This document shows positions 30,140-39,893 of a DNA stretch of 64,000 nucleotides, in pieces (the stretch's first letter is position 1; each line of letters begins with the position of its first letter). Both the position numbers and the translations under genes were made by a program. The DNA is from Marinobacter similis (GTDB lineage: Bacteria > Pseudomonadota > Gammaproteobacteria > Pseudomonadales > Oleiphilaceae), in the NCBI RefSeq assembly GCF_000830985.1, contig NZ_CP007151.1, positions 2,232,001 to 2,296,000 on the forward strand, written 5' to 3'. The notes beneath the pieces were generated by a model. It was not told the origin of the DNA, searched no databases, and saw only the letters and a list, made by a program, of their open reading frames with translations.

Positions 30140-31481
30140 CAAGTCCTCCAAGGGCTAGTATTTGCTCGCGGACGTCCGTTTTCCGCTGGGTTAATTGAGT
30201 CTCCAAACCGGCAACCGCCGCCGGCAAAGCTTCCGGTGAATCCCATCGAAACTGATGCAACAGCTGGATCTGCACCGCCAGATCCTGAAACTGGCCGAAC
30301 AACTGTTGGCGAGCTTTTACTCGTTTCAGCAGCCCCTTCCATCGGTCCGGCTCTAATTCCATCAGATACCGGGTACGCTTCAATAACTTGCGCAGGGCAT
30401 GAATCTCCTCGTCCGATGACTCGGGTGTGAGTTCCGCCGCTTTCCGGTTGTATTGGGTCATACGTCGGTCGACGGTTGTTCGGATGTCTTTGTGACTCAG
30501 CGATCTGGAAAGTTTCTGAAAGGCGCCGGACTCAATCAGGTTGAGCCAATCCTGGCTGCGCTTGTGCTGGTGCTTGCTGGTCAGGCTTTTGTTTAACCGC
30601 TGCTGTTCGATGTCTGTGGCCTGTTCGAAGTAGGTGCGCAGGCCGGTCTCCAGTTCCTCGTTGCCGCCGCAAAGCTCGGGCAGCTGTTGCAGCAGCACGT
30701 GCAGATCCCTCAGCTGGCTGGTGGCTCCGGCCTGTTGCTTGAGTTGCTTGACGGGTTTGGTCAACAGTTTGGAGCCACTGACTTCACGGATCGATTCAGC
30801 GATGGCGCGGCTGCGCCGCAGGGCTATCCGGTATTGATGCAAGAATTCGTCATCCAGCCCCAGTTGCACACCCGGCTCCAGATCTTTAAGCCAGTGGTGG
30901 AGGCGCTGGAGTGTGTCGGCGAGGTCCCGTTTACGCCCTGTTGTGTCGGGGTTGGCGCGCTTCTTTTGTTTGCGGGCAAAGTGGCTATAGCTAAATTGCT
31001 GCGGGGTCAGCAGGGCTTCCAGCTTGCCCTTGCCCTTGGCTTTGCCGAGCTGGTGCCAGTGGTCTACGGGGATACGCAACTGCATGAAGCTGCCTGTCGG
31101 CAACTGCGCCGGCGACTGTTTCAATAACCACTGGGCCAGTTCCAGCAGCGCCGGGTTGTGGCCGATGACGGCCATGGTTTCCTGGTCACCAGCGCCCTGA
31201 AGCCAGTGCAGCAGCTTTTGATGGTCAAAGGTGTAGAGCTCGGGGCAGATATGCACCCGCGTTTCGGGAAAGGTTTTGGGCAAGACGCCGGCCAAGGTGG
31301 CTTGCGCCCGGGTAGCAACGCTGGCGTGAATCTCACCGGCAAAGGCGCCGTGATGAGCCAGGGCAACGCCCAGCGATGCCAGCTGGCTTTGCCCGCGGGC
31401 GTTCAGGGGGCGGTCCCGGTCACTGAGGCTGTCGTCGGCCCAGCTGGATTTCGCATGTCGGATCAGAAAAAGCTGCTTCAT
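30123..31481 (-). CDS. SixA histidine phosphatase fused to a CHAD domain
   Basis: 452-residue two-domain protein. Residues 1-150 form a SixA-type phosphohistidine phosphatase of the RHG/histidine phosphatase branch ('MKQLFLIRHAKSSWADDSLS', catalytic His in 'IRHA', second His in 'MAVIGHNPALLELAQWL'). Residues 190-450 form a CHAD helical domain rich in Arg/Lys and conserved His ('FLHQYRIALRRSRAIAESIR', 'IHALRKLLKRTRYLMEL'). CHAD domains bind polyphosphate, so the fusion links phosphate chemistry with polyphosphate binding. I start at the ATG at 31481, which opens the phosphatase; an ATG at 31499 is an alternative. The join is in frame and looks genuine. Confidence 0.88.
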   Translation of the reverse strand: MKQLFLIRHAKSSWADDSLSDRDRPLNARGQSQLASLGVALAHHGAFAGEIHASVATRAQATLAGVLPKTFPETRVHICPELYTFDHQKLLHWLQGAGDQETMAVIGHNPALLELAQWLLKQSPAQLPTGSFMQLRIPVDHWHQLGKAKGKGKLEALLTPQQFSYSHFARKQKKRANPDTTGRKRDLADTLQRLHHWLKDLEPGVQLGLDDEFLHQYRIALRRSRAIAESIREVSGSKLLTKPVKQLKQQAGATSQLRDLHVLLQQLPELCGGNEELETGLRTYFEQATDIEQQRLNKSLTSKHQHKRSQDWLNLIESGAFQKLSRSLSHKDIRTTVDRRMTQYNRKAAELTPESSDEEIHALRKLLKRTRYLMELEPDRWKGLLKRVKARQQLFGQFQDLAVQIQLLHQFRWDSPEALPAAVAGLETQLTQRKTDVREQILALGGLDGSPI

Positions 31482-31729
31482 GATGCAATCCCGCTGCACG
31501 GTGCATTGGTTTAGCTGGATTCAAGTTCGGCGGCCGGTGGCCGTTAGCCGTAGAAAGATCGTGCGTGAACCAGGCCAGTCTAGAGCCTGCGTGAGGTCGG
31601 TGCATAGGGCGCACTGGGTGTTCTGCATTGGAAATGCAGCATCGTTACCTGCCTTAACAGACTGGAACAGCACGCGACGCATCTCTGTGGATAATTCATA
31701 ACTCTAATCAGTCCTCAAGGATCGTTGAC

Positions 31730-33404
31730 ATGAACTTTCTAAACACGCTTCGCATTCGCTCGCGGCTGCTCCTGGCGGTGCTGGTCCCTGTTGTCCTCAC
31801 CGCGGCTACCTTGGCCTGGATCACCGTCAGTCAGATTGATGCCCATGGAGAGGCCGAGCTCCAGCGGCTCAAAACGGAGCTGCTGGAAACCCGGAAGAAC
31901 GGTTTGAAAAACCTGGTGGATGCCGCCGAGGCGGTGGTTCTGGAAGCGAAGAACGATCCCGATTTGTCTGAAGACGAGGCCAAGGCTGAGGCCGCGTCGC
32001 GCCTGCGCAGTATTCGATTCGACAAGACCAACTATGTGTTCGCCTACACCCGTGATGTGGTGAATCTGGCCTATGCCCCGGATCCATCCAAGGAAGGGCC
32101 GACCAATAACCCGACCCTGAAAAAACTGGTGCGGGCGCTGTTTGCTGCAGGTGAATCCGATGGTTTTTACGGTTATAACTGGATGAATCCGGGCTCTGGC
32201 GAGGAAGAGCCGAAAGTGTCCTATTCCACCGTTATTCCGGGCTGGGACTGGATGATTGGCGCCGGCGTTTATGTCACCAATATCGACCGTGAAGTGGCCG
32301 CTGCTCAGGCCGAGATTGCGGAAGATCGGAGTTCCACGATTGGCTTCATTCTGCTGGTAACTGTCGTTGTCGTGGTGATTGCCATGGGTATCGGCCTTGT
32401 GGTCGGCCGCTCGGTTACCAACCCGCTGAAAAAAGTCAGCGACATGATGCAGGAAATTGCAGACGGCGAGGGCGATCTGCGCCAGCGCTTACCGGAAGAT
32501 GGTAGCGATGAGTTGTCTGAACTGGGGCGTCGTTTCAATGCCTTTGTGATCAAGATTCAGAACACCATTCGCGAAGTCGGTGCTACCACCGATCAGGTCG
32601 CCTCTGCGGCCGAGGAATTGAGCCGGGTGGCGAACGAGACCCGTGCCTCGGTTCAGGAACAGGGTTCAGAAACCGATCAGATCGCCTCGGCGATCAATGA
32701 AATGGCGGCGACCATCCAGCAAATCTCAGGCAATGCCAATCAGGTTGAAAGTGCCGCCTCTGACGCCGATCGCGTTGCCCGTGACGGTGGTGAAACCATT
32801 GTCAGCGCTCAGAGCTCAGTCAACAAACTGTCCGAGGAGATCAAGGAGAGTGCCCGCACCATTGATGCCCTGGCCGAGAAATCCGACGATATTCAGCAGG
32901 TGTTGGATGTCATCCATGCGGTTACTGAGCAGACTAACCTGCTGGCGCTGAATGCGGCCATTGAGGCCGCCCGGGCCGGTGAGCATGGTCGCGGTTTCTC
33001 CGTGGTCGCCGACGAGGTGCGTCAGCTAGCCAAGCGCAGTGCCGAGTCCGCCGAACAGATCCGCGAAATGGTGAATGGGTTTGTGTCAGAGTCCCGCTCC
33101 GCAGTCGACCGCATGAACCAGTCCCGCGACCGGTCCTCGGAAACCGTTGAACGCATCGATCACGCTGCTACGGCACTGCACTATCGAGAAATCAGTGGGT
33201 CAGATCCATGATCAGGTAACCCAGATTGCCACGGCAGCCGAGCAACAGAGCCAAGTGGCCGAGGAAATTAACCAGAATGTGGTGCGTATCGTTGATGCGG
33301 CTCAGCGTAGTGACACCGGCGTGACCCAGACCAACGAGGCGAGCCACGAACTGGCCCGCCTGGGTGAAACCCTGCGAGAGCTGGTAGGCCAGTTCAAAGT
33401 CTGA
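31730..33404 (+). CDS. Methyl-accepting chemotaxis protein with single-Cache sensor
   Basis: About 558 residues. A membrane helix (residues 12-32), a periplasmic sCache_2 domain ('[20 protein letters not shown]', '[20 protein letters not shown]'), a second helix (205-225), HAMP, and the signalling coiled coil. The highly conserved hairpin tip is '[20 protein letters not shown]'. The frame changes near 33174: either two bases are lost or one gained, and the tail '[20 protein letters not shown]' follows. sCache domains often bind small carboxylates. No C-terminal CheR-tether pentapeptide is seen. Confidence 0.9.
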
Positions 33405-33405
33405 G

Positions 33406-34590
33406 CTAGAGCCCCTCGGTCTGCTTGATCAGTTCCCTGAGCCTGCGCGAACGGCGGGCTCGGGAGAGCAGGGTGGTGAGCAGGTAGTCGGGGTCAAAGG
33501 GCTTGGTGATGTAGTCGTCGCCCCCCAGGGCGGCACCCATGATTTTTTGGTCGGGGTGAGTTTCGGTGGTCAGGAACAGGATCGGCACCGGATCCAGCCG
33601 TCGGTCCTGGCGAAGGACCGCCGCCAGCTCGGTTCCGGATACCTCCGGCATAATCACGTCAAGTAGAATGATGTCCGGTTCGAACGCCCGCGCGGCCTCC
33701 AGTGCGTTCATCGGGTCACTCACCGGGTAAACCGCCAGTCCGGCCTGCTCCATAATTACCTGGTTCACCTGCAGGGTGGTTTCGTCGTCGTCCACCATCA
33801 GAATCCGGAACGGCGGCGCGTCTCTGCGATCGGTGAACTCGTGGGCCAGGTCGATCAGTTCGGTCTGGGTAATCGGCTTCGCCACGTAGCGTGAGGCGCC
33901 TGACCGGAACGCGGCAAGCCTTGCTTCCATGTCATCCCGGACCGACAGGAAGGCAACCGGGGGCAATCGCCCTACCGTGCGTTTCAGAAACTCGATAATA
34001 CGGGGGCCGGCGTTGCGTTCGTTGCCGAAGATGACATCCATAATGATCAAATCGGGGGTTGGCAATACCTCGAAAGTGTCGCCGTAGATGGTGGCGGACA
34101 AAAACACCTGGGCGTCGAAACCGGCGGCCTCCAGCCACAGCAGCATTTCATTGGCGACCAGCTCATTGTCTTCAATGATGTGGATTTTACGGCTGCCGGG
34201 GAAGAACCGCTGATCCAGCTCGGGCTCCTGATCAAAATCCATGGTGCGCATACTCTGGACCAACACAAGCATGTCTTTTTGTTTGTCGTCCGGATCACGC
34301 GAACTGGTGCTGAACCAGCCATCAATCACGTCAAGCAGCTGCTTGGCGGCGTCGGACACCGAGCGAAGGCCAACCGAACCGGCGGAACCGGCCAGTTTGT
34401 GGGCCTCCTGATAGGTCATGTTGAGGCCTGAACGCACGGCAGCCCCGTCCTCGGCGTATTCACGGTCGACAGGAATGGTGCTGATCAGGTATTCCAGCCG
34501 GTCCAGTCGCCTCGGGAGTCGCTCCAAGTAGCTTTGTCGTAACTGTTTCAGGCGCGCCTGCGGACTATCAAGATCTTTTTTGGTGTCCAT
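33406..34590 (-). CDS. Hpt-REC-REC phosphorelay protein without output domain
   Basis: 394 residues. An Hpt domain (residues 15-110) with the phospho-His in 'YQEAHKLAGSAGSVGLR'. A first receiver ('IHIIEDNELVANEMLLW', phospho-Asp in 'PDLIIMDVIF', Lys in 'YVAKPI') and a second receiver ('ILMVDDDETTLQVNQVI', Asp in 'PDIILLDVIMPEVSG', Lys in 'DDYITKPF'). It ends in a charged helix ('LLSRARRSRRLRELIK') that in related proteins leads into GGDEF, but no output domain follows and no frame continues it. So it looks like a phosphorelay hub. It ends two bases from the chemoreceptor stop. The start is uncertain (34596 also possible). Confidence 0.8.
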   Translation of the reverse strand: MDTKKDLDSPQARLKQLRQSYLERLPRRLDRLEYLISTIPVDREYAEDGAAVRSGLNMTYQEAHKLAGSAGSVGLRSVSDAAKQLLDVIDGWFSTSSRDPDDKQKDMLVLVQSMRTMDFDQEPELDQRFFPGSRKIHIIEDNELVANEMLLWLEAAGFDAQVFLSATIYGDTFEVLPTPDLIIMDVIFGNERNAGPRIIEFLKRTVGRLPPVAFLSVRDDMEARLAAFRSGASRYVAKPITQTELIDLAHEFTDRRDAPPFRILMVDDDETTLQVNQVIMEQAGLAVYPVSDPMNALEAARAFEPDIILLDVIMPEVSGTELAAVLRQDRRLDPVPILFLTTETHPDQKIMGAALGGDDYITKPFDPDYLLTTLLSRARRSRRLRELIKQTEGL

Positions 34591-34760
34591 GTACATCGTC
34601 CAGAGTCCATTCGCGTTGGTTGGAGAATACCTATCCCACTCTGAAACATAGCCCAATCAATGGGGCGAATCTAGTAAGCTGAGAGTAGGGCTTGGCGGGG
34701 TGCTTGGTCCCACGCTAGTATTGGCTCGGGATAAAAAATATCTACATAACAATCGGATCA

Positions 34761-35839
34761 ATGGTGCCAACAATGATTACTCGCCCGCTCAAAATGGCTG
34801 CGCTTGCGCTGCTGTTTGCTTTCAGTCCACTCAGCCTGGCTGAGGACAGTTTCACACTGCGCCTTGCGCAGACCTGGGGCCCGAATTCACCGATTCTCGG
34901 CGAAACCGTAGAACACATGGCCAAGATGGCCGAAACCATGTCCAGTGGCCGGCTCAAGATTCGTATCGACGCTCCAACAAGCACAAGGCGCCGTTCGGCA
35001 TCTTCGATCTGGTACGCAACGGTCAGTACGAAATGGGCCACACGGCGTCCTATTACTACAAGGGCACCATTCCCAACGCTATGTACTTCACTACCGTGCC
35101 GTTCGGCATGATCGCCCCGGAGCAATACGCCTGGTTCTACCACGGCGAGGGCATGGAACTGATGCGCAAAGTTTATGAGCCGCATGGCCTTCTGTCGTTT
35201 CCAGGTGGTAACACCGGCAACCAGATGGGCGGCTGGTTCCGTGAAGAGATCAACTCCCTGGAAGATCTGAAAGGCATCAAGATGCGCACGCCGGGCTTCG
35301 CCGGCGAGGTGATGTCGGAGCTGGGGGTTGCGGTCACCAATATTCCGCCGGGCGAACTTTATAGCGCACTGGAGCGTGGCACCATCGATGCCCTGGAGTG
35401 GGTGGGTCCGGCCCTGGACTTCAGCATGGGCTTCCACCAGATCGCCAAGAATTACTACTCGGGCTGGCAGGAGCCGGGTGCTGAAGTGCAGTTCCTGATC
35501 AACAAGGAAACCTGGGACAAGCTGCCCAAGGATCTGCAGGAAGTGTTGCGAGTGTCTATGCGCACCGCCGCCTATGATATGTACATCCAAAGCACCCACG
35601 AAAGCGGCGTGGCCTGGGACAAGATGAAAGAGAACTACCCGGACGTGACCCACAGAACCTTCCCGCCGGAAGTCATCGAGGCCCTGCGCAGCGCGACTAA
35701 CAAGCTACTCAAGGAAGCCGCGGAGAACGACCCGCTGGCGAAGGAAATCATCACGTCCCAGCGCGAGTACCTGCGGCAGGTGCGTCAGTGGACCAATATT
35801 TCAGACAAGGCCTACCTCGATAGTGTGGCCGGAGAATAA
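34761..35839 (+). CDS. TRAP transporter solute-binding protein, TakP-like (orphan)
   Basis: About 359 residues. A signal peptide ('MAALALLFAFSPLSLAED') precedes a DctP-type binding protein. 'NQMGGWFREEINSLEDLKGI' and 'GELYSALERGTIDALEWVGP' with 'KNYYSGWQEPG' resemble TakP-type 2-oxoacid binders, whose Arg in 'KMRTPG' contacts the ligand carboxylate. The frame breaks near 34971; one base restores 'DASNKHKAPFGIFDLVRN'. No DctQ or DctM gene lies beside it; the TRAP permease genes in this window belong to teaABC, 7 kb away. It is followed by its own terminator. An in-frame ATG at 34773 may be the true start. Confidence 0.85.
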
Positions 35840-35888
35840 CGCAAGAGCAGGCATCAGCCTTTAATGGGCTGGTAGTACGCTGATAGCT

Positions 35889-35929
35889 AAGGGGCTTTGG
35901 GGTTTCGGATTATCCCAACGCCCCTTTTT
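35889..35929 (+). terminator. Terminator after the orphan TRAP binding protein
   Basis: GGGGC (35891-35895) pairs with GCCCC (35920-35924), enclosing an inner TTGGG/CCCAA stem, and TTTTT follows. It isolates the binding-protein gene from potA. Confidence 0.8.
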
Positions 35930-35980
35930 GTTTGCGCTGCTTTCTGAAAAAATAGCTTGCTCATTCCTTGGGCAGGTCCG

Positions 35981-37102
35981 ATGAAGAAAACACTCCTTTC
36001 ACTGCGTGAACTTTCCAAACACTTTAGCGGCAAGACCGTTCTCGATGCCTTGGATCTCGATATCCTGGATGGTGAGTTCATCACCCTTCTTGGTCCTTCA
36101 GGCTGTGGTAAAACCACGCTACTCAGGCTGATTGCGGGGTTTGAACATCCGGATGCCGGCACTATTACCCTCGATGGCACCGACCTGACCCAGGTGCCGC
36201 CAGAACACCGGCCCCTCAATACGGTATTCCAGCACTACGCGCTGTTTCCGCACATGTCGGTTTTCGACAATGTGGCTTACGGCCTGAAAATGGAAAAACG
36301 GCCCAAGGACGAGATTCGCCAGCGCGTGGACGAAGTGCTGGCAATGGTTCAACTGCAGGACTTCGCCCGACGCAAGCCCCACCAGCTGTCCGGTGGCCAG
36401 CAGCAGCGAGTGGCAATTGCCCGGGCGGTGATCAAGCGCCCGCGCCTTCTGCTGCTGGACGAGCCCCTGTCGGCCCTGGACTACAAACTGCGCCGAACCA
36501 TGCAGGTTGAACTCAAGCGCCTGCAGCGGGAGCTGGGCATCACCTTCGTATTCGTTACCCACGATCAGGAAGAAGCTCTGTCCATGTCGGACCGGGTAGT
36601 GGTGCTCAAAAGTGGCCTGGTGCAGCAGCTGGGTACCCCGCGAGAAGTTTATGAGCGGCCGGCTAACTTGTTCACCGCTGGCTTTGTCGGTGAGACCAAT
36701 CTCTTTCCCGGCCGGGTACTGAGCCAGGACGACGACAGCATATTGGTGGACGTGCTTGGCTTCAGGCGCAAGCTGCGGCGCCCGAGTTTTGCGGTGCAGG
36801 AAGGCCAGCCCGTGCACGTTCTGCTGCGGCCGGAGGATATCCGGGTGCTGGATCCCAGTGGCGACCAGGGCGTGGCCGGTAAGATCGTCGAGCGGAACTA
36901 CAAGGGTAGTACCCTGGATTCGGTGATCCACCTGGAAGACGGTACCGAAGTACTGGCCAGTGAGTTCTTCGACGAGGATGATCCGATGTTCGATTACCGC
37001 CTCGGCGAGCCGGTCAGGGTAAGCTGGGTTGACGGCTGGGAGTGGCTGCTCCCGGAAGAAACGGGTGAAATCGCCGACGAGGAAATGTCGGCTGATGCAT
37101 AG
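35981..37102 (+). CDS. potA: Spermidine/putrescine ABC transporter ATPase
   Basis: 373-residue ATPase of the polyamine ABC importer. Walker A '[16 protein letters not shown]', Q-loop '[11 protein letters not shown]', signature '[15 protein letters not shown]', Walker B '[12 protein letters not shown]', H-loop 'VTHDQEEAL', and a C-terminal TOBE domain ('[12 protein letters not shown]'). The ATG at 35981 gives the usual N-terminus; an upstream in-frame codon at 35957 is less likely. It is first of potABCD, and the pairs potA/potB, potB/potC and potC/potD all overlap, so one transcript and coupled translation are expected. Confidence 0.92.
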   Translation: MKKTLLSLRELSKHFSGKTVLDALDLDILDGEFITLLGPSGCGKTTLLRLIAGFEHPDAGTITLDGTDLTQVPPEHRPLNTVFQHYALFPHMSVFDNVAYGLKMEKRPKDEIRQRVDEVLAMVQLQDFARRKPHQLSGGQQQRVAIARAVIKRPRLLLLDEPLSALDYKLRRTMQVELKRLQRELGITFVFVTHDQEEALSMSDRVVVLKSGLVQQLGTPREVYERPANLFTAGFVGETNLFPGRVLSQDDDSILVDVLGFRRKLRRPSFAVQEGQPVHVLLRPEDIRVLDPSGDQGVAGKIVERNYKGSTLDSVIHLEDGTEVLASEFFDEDDPMFDYRLGEPVRVSWVDGWEWLLPEETGEIADEEMSADA

Positions 37103-37952
37103 TATCCGGCAACAACCGTTCAAAACTGCAGTTCTGGCGCTGGTCTGGGGTTGGCTGCTGTTCCTGGTGCTCACCCCAAACCTGCTGGTAGTGGGTGCGA
37201 GCGTGATGACTCGCGACCCGGCCACCTTTCTGTCACTGCCGCTCAACCTCGATGCCTACCGGCAGCTGTTCGATTCGCTGTACCTGGATGTGTTCCTGCA
37301 CTCCCTGTACATGGCGGCAATGACCACGCTGATTTGCCTGCTGATTGGCTACCCCTTCGCCTGGGCGCTGTCGAAAGTGGCCAAGCAGCGTCAGTTGCTG
37401 CTGATATTCCTGTTGATCGTGCCGTTCTGGACCAACTCCCTGGTTCGTACCTACGCCCTGAAACTGATTCTGGCCACCAATGGCCTGCTGAACAAAGCAC
37501 TGCTGTCAGTGGGGCTGATCGAGGAACCCCTGCAGATGCTGTACACCGAAGGGGCGGTGATCATTGGTCTGGTGTATCTGCTGCTGCCGTTTATGATCCT
37601 GCCCCTGTACTCGGTGTTTGATGATCTGCGGCAGGAACTTCTTTTGGCGTCGCACGATCTGGGCGCAGGCCGCCTGGCCACCTTCGTGCATGTGATTGTG
37701 CCGCTGACCCTGCCGGGCGTGCTGGCAGGCGTGATGCTGGTGCTGCTGCCGGCCATGGGGCTGTTCTTCGTGCCGGATATCCTGGGTGGGTCCCGCAACC
37801 TGCTGGTGGGTAACGTGATCAAGAACCAGTTCCTGGATGCCAGGAACTGGCCGTTTGGCGCTGCCGCCAGCATTGTGCTGACGCTGACCATGGCGCTGCT
37901 GATGTTTGCTCATAAATTGAGTAAGCGGCGTCTGGGTGAGGAGGGCGCCTGA
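37095..37952 (+). CDS. potB: Spermidine/putrescine ABC permease PotB
   Basis: 285-residue inner-membrane permease with six helices and the EAA-loop region '[30 protein letters not shown]', which contacts PotA. The frame is open upstream, but the ATG at 37095 gives '[19 protein letters not shown]' and overlaps the potA stop by eight bases. It ends as potC begins. Confidence 0.92.
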   Translation: MHSIRQQPFKTAVLALVWGWLLFLVLTPNLLVVGASVMTRDPATFLSLPLNLDAYRQLFDSLYLDVFLHSLYMAAMTTLICLLIGYPFAWALSKVAKQRQLLLIFLLIVPFWTNSLVRTYALKLILATNGLLNKALLSVGLIEEPLQMLYTEGAVIIGLVYLLLPFMILPLYSVFDDLRQELLLASHDLGAGRLATFVHVIVPLTLPGVLAGVMLVLLPAMGLFFVPDILGGSRNLLVGNVIKNQFLDARNWPFGAAASIVLTLTMALLMFAHKLSKRRLGEEGA

Positions 37953-38721
37953 TGAAAACCTGGCTGCCCAGAACCTACCTGACCCTGGTGTATATTCTGC
38001 TGTACGTGCCGATCGTGGTGCTGGTGGTGTTTTCATTTAATGATGCCCGCACCGGTTACGACTGGGGTGGCCTCAGCCTGCGCTGGTACGAGGCACTGTT
38101 CAACAACACCGCCATGGTACGGGCCATGTGGAATTCCCTTTGGTTGGCGCTCTCTGCCGCCACCGTGTCGACCCTGATCGGCGCCTTGACCGCCCTGGCG
38201 CTGCATCGCTACCGATTCCGGGGCAAGCGGGTACTCAACGGCATGCTGTTTGTGGTGATGATGTCGCCGGAAATTGTGCTGGCGATCTCCCTGCTGGCGC
38301 TGTTCTTACTGGTGGGGTTACAGCTAGGCTATGTATCGCTGTTGCTGCCCATGTGACCTTCTGTTTGCCGTTCGTGGTGATTACTGTGATGGCCCGGCTC
38401 AGCGGCTTTGACGAAAGCCTGCCCGAGGCGGCCCGGGATCTGGGTGCAAGCGATTTCACCATGACCCGGACCGTCCTGATACCGGCCATAATGCCGGCGC
38501 TGCTGGCTGGCTGGTTGCTGGGATTTACCCTGTCTCTGGACGATGTGGTGGTGAGCACCTTCGTTAGCGGCCCGAGTTATGAAATTTTGCCCCTGCGCAT
38601 CTATTCTATGGTGCGTGTGGGCCTGAAGCCCGAGGTCAACGCCCTCGGCACCCTGTTGCTGGTGTTTTCACTGGTCATGCTGATGTTATCCCAATGGATT
38701 CTGATAAGGAGCAAACGATGA
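37952..38721 (+). CDS. potC: Spermidine/putrescine ABC permease PotC
   Basis: About 256 residues, six helices. The first 130 residues start '[20 protein letters not shown]' and hold 'PIVVLVVFSFNDAR'. The EAA loop is 'LPEAARDLGASDFTMTRTVLIPAIMPALLAG'. The frame breaks near 38347 in GCCC; one G restores 'SLLLAHVTFCLPFVVITVM'. The stop overlaps potD as ATGA. Confidence 0.9.
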
Positions 38722-39757
38722 AGAAACTGGCACTGGCCGGCCTGTTGGCGGTAAGTCTGACGGGCTGCAGTTCCGAGGAGCCTCAGGTTCTCAACCTGTA
38801 CAACTGGTCTGAGTACATGCCCCAGGAAGTACTCAACCGGTTCCAGGAAGAAACCGGCATCCAGGTGGTTTACACCACCTACGACAGCAACGAAGCCATG
38901 TACGCCCGGTTGAAACTGCTGGACGACAGCGCGGCCTACGACCTGGCGATTCCATCGACCTACTACGTCAGCAAAATGCGCCAGGAAGAATTACTGATGC
39001 CCATCGATCGCAGCAAGATCGAAGGCTTTGATAAGCTGGATCCGGAGTTGGTGAACCTGGATATCGACCCCGGCAACCAGTACAGCGTGCCGTATCTCTG
39101 GGGCACCACCGGGCTGGCCGTTGACACCTCCGACATCGAGGGCGAGCAGGTCACCGCCTGGGAAGACCTGTGGGATGAGCGCTTTGAGGGCCGGGTGATG
39201 CTGACCAACGATATGCGCGAAGTTTTCCACGTGGGCCTACGGGTGCTGGGTTACTCCGGCAACAGCACCAATCCGGAGGAGATCGAAGCTGCTTATGAGA
39301 AGTTGTCCGAGTTGATGCCGTCGGTGCGCACCTTCAATTCCGATGCGCCGCGCATGCCTTACCTCGAGGGCGAAACTGACGTCGGCATGATCTGGAACGG
39401 CGAAGCGGTGATGGGCAAGGACACCATGCCGTCACTGGAGTATGTTTACCCGCAGGAAGGCATCATCGCCTGGCTCGACAGCTTCGTGATTCCGAAGAAC
39501 GCCAAGAACCCGGAAGCTGCACATCAGTTCATCAGCTTTGTACTGCGGCCCGAAATCTCCGCCCTGATCAGTGAGGAAATCGGTTACGCGACGCCGAACC
39601 TGGCGGCCCGCGAGGAGTTGAGCGAGGAAGTGGCCAATAACCGAGCCAGCTACCCGTCTGCGCAGGATATGCTGAATGCCGAGTTCCAGACCGACATTGG
39701 CGATGAAGCCTGCAGATCTACGCCAAGTACTGGGAAATGCTGAAATCAGGGCGCTAA
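38718..39757 (+). CDS. potD: Spermidine/putrescine-binding protein PotD
   Basis: About 346-residue periplasmic binding protein, probably lipid-anchored (leader 'MKKLALAGLLAVSLTGC' with a lipobox). 'VLNLYNWSEYMPQEVLNRFQ' and 'TGIQVVYTTYDSNEAMYARL' are typical PotD/PotF strands; 'VPYLWGTTGLAVDTS' and 'GMIWNGEAVMG' follow. The frame breaks near 39710; one C restores 'DEALQIYAKYWEMLKSGR' with stop at 39757. Whether spermidine, putrescine or both is bound cannot be told. Confidence 0.9.
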
Positions 39758-39786
39758 ATCCGTTTGTGATCAAGCGGGTGCACTAA

Positions 39787-39813
39787 AAAGGGAGGCTCAG
39801 GCCTCCTTTTTTT
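39787..39813 (+). terminator. Rho-independent terminator after potABCD
   Basis: GGAGGC-TCAG-GCCTCC (39791-39806) followed by seven T. It lies 30 bases after the repaired potD stop. Confidence 0.9.
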
Positions 39814-39893
39814 ATTGGCCGAGGGGGCCGATATGTGCTGTATTGACCTATAGTTAATGCTTGGTTTTTACCCAGTTCAGGTCCCCAAACCAG

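Noticed and set aside
31482..31729. A small gene between the SixA-CHAD gene and the chemoreceptor
   Set aside because: Short open frames exist on both strands but show no family pattern or good ribosome-binding site; I see nothing definite here.
36119..37246. A 375-codon open frame opposite potA
   Set aside because: Mirror of an ABC ATPase with all catalytic motifs; no independent coding signal.
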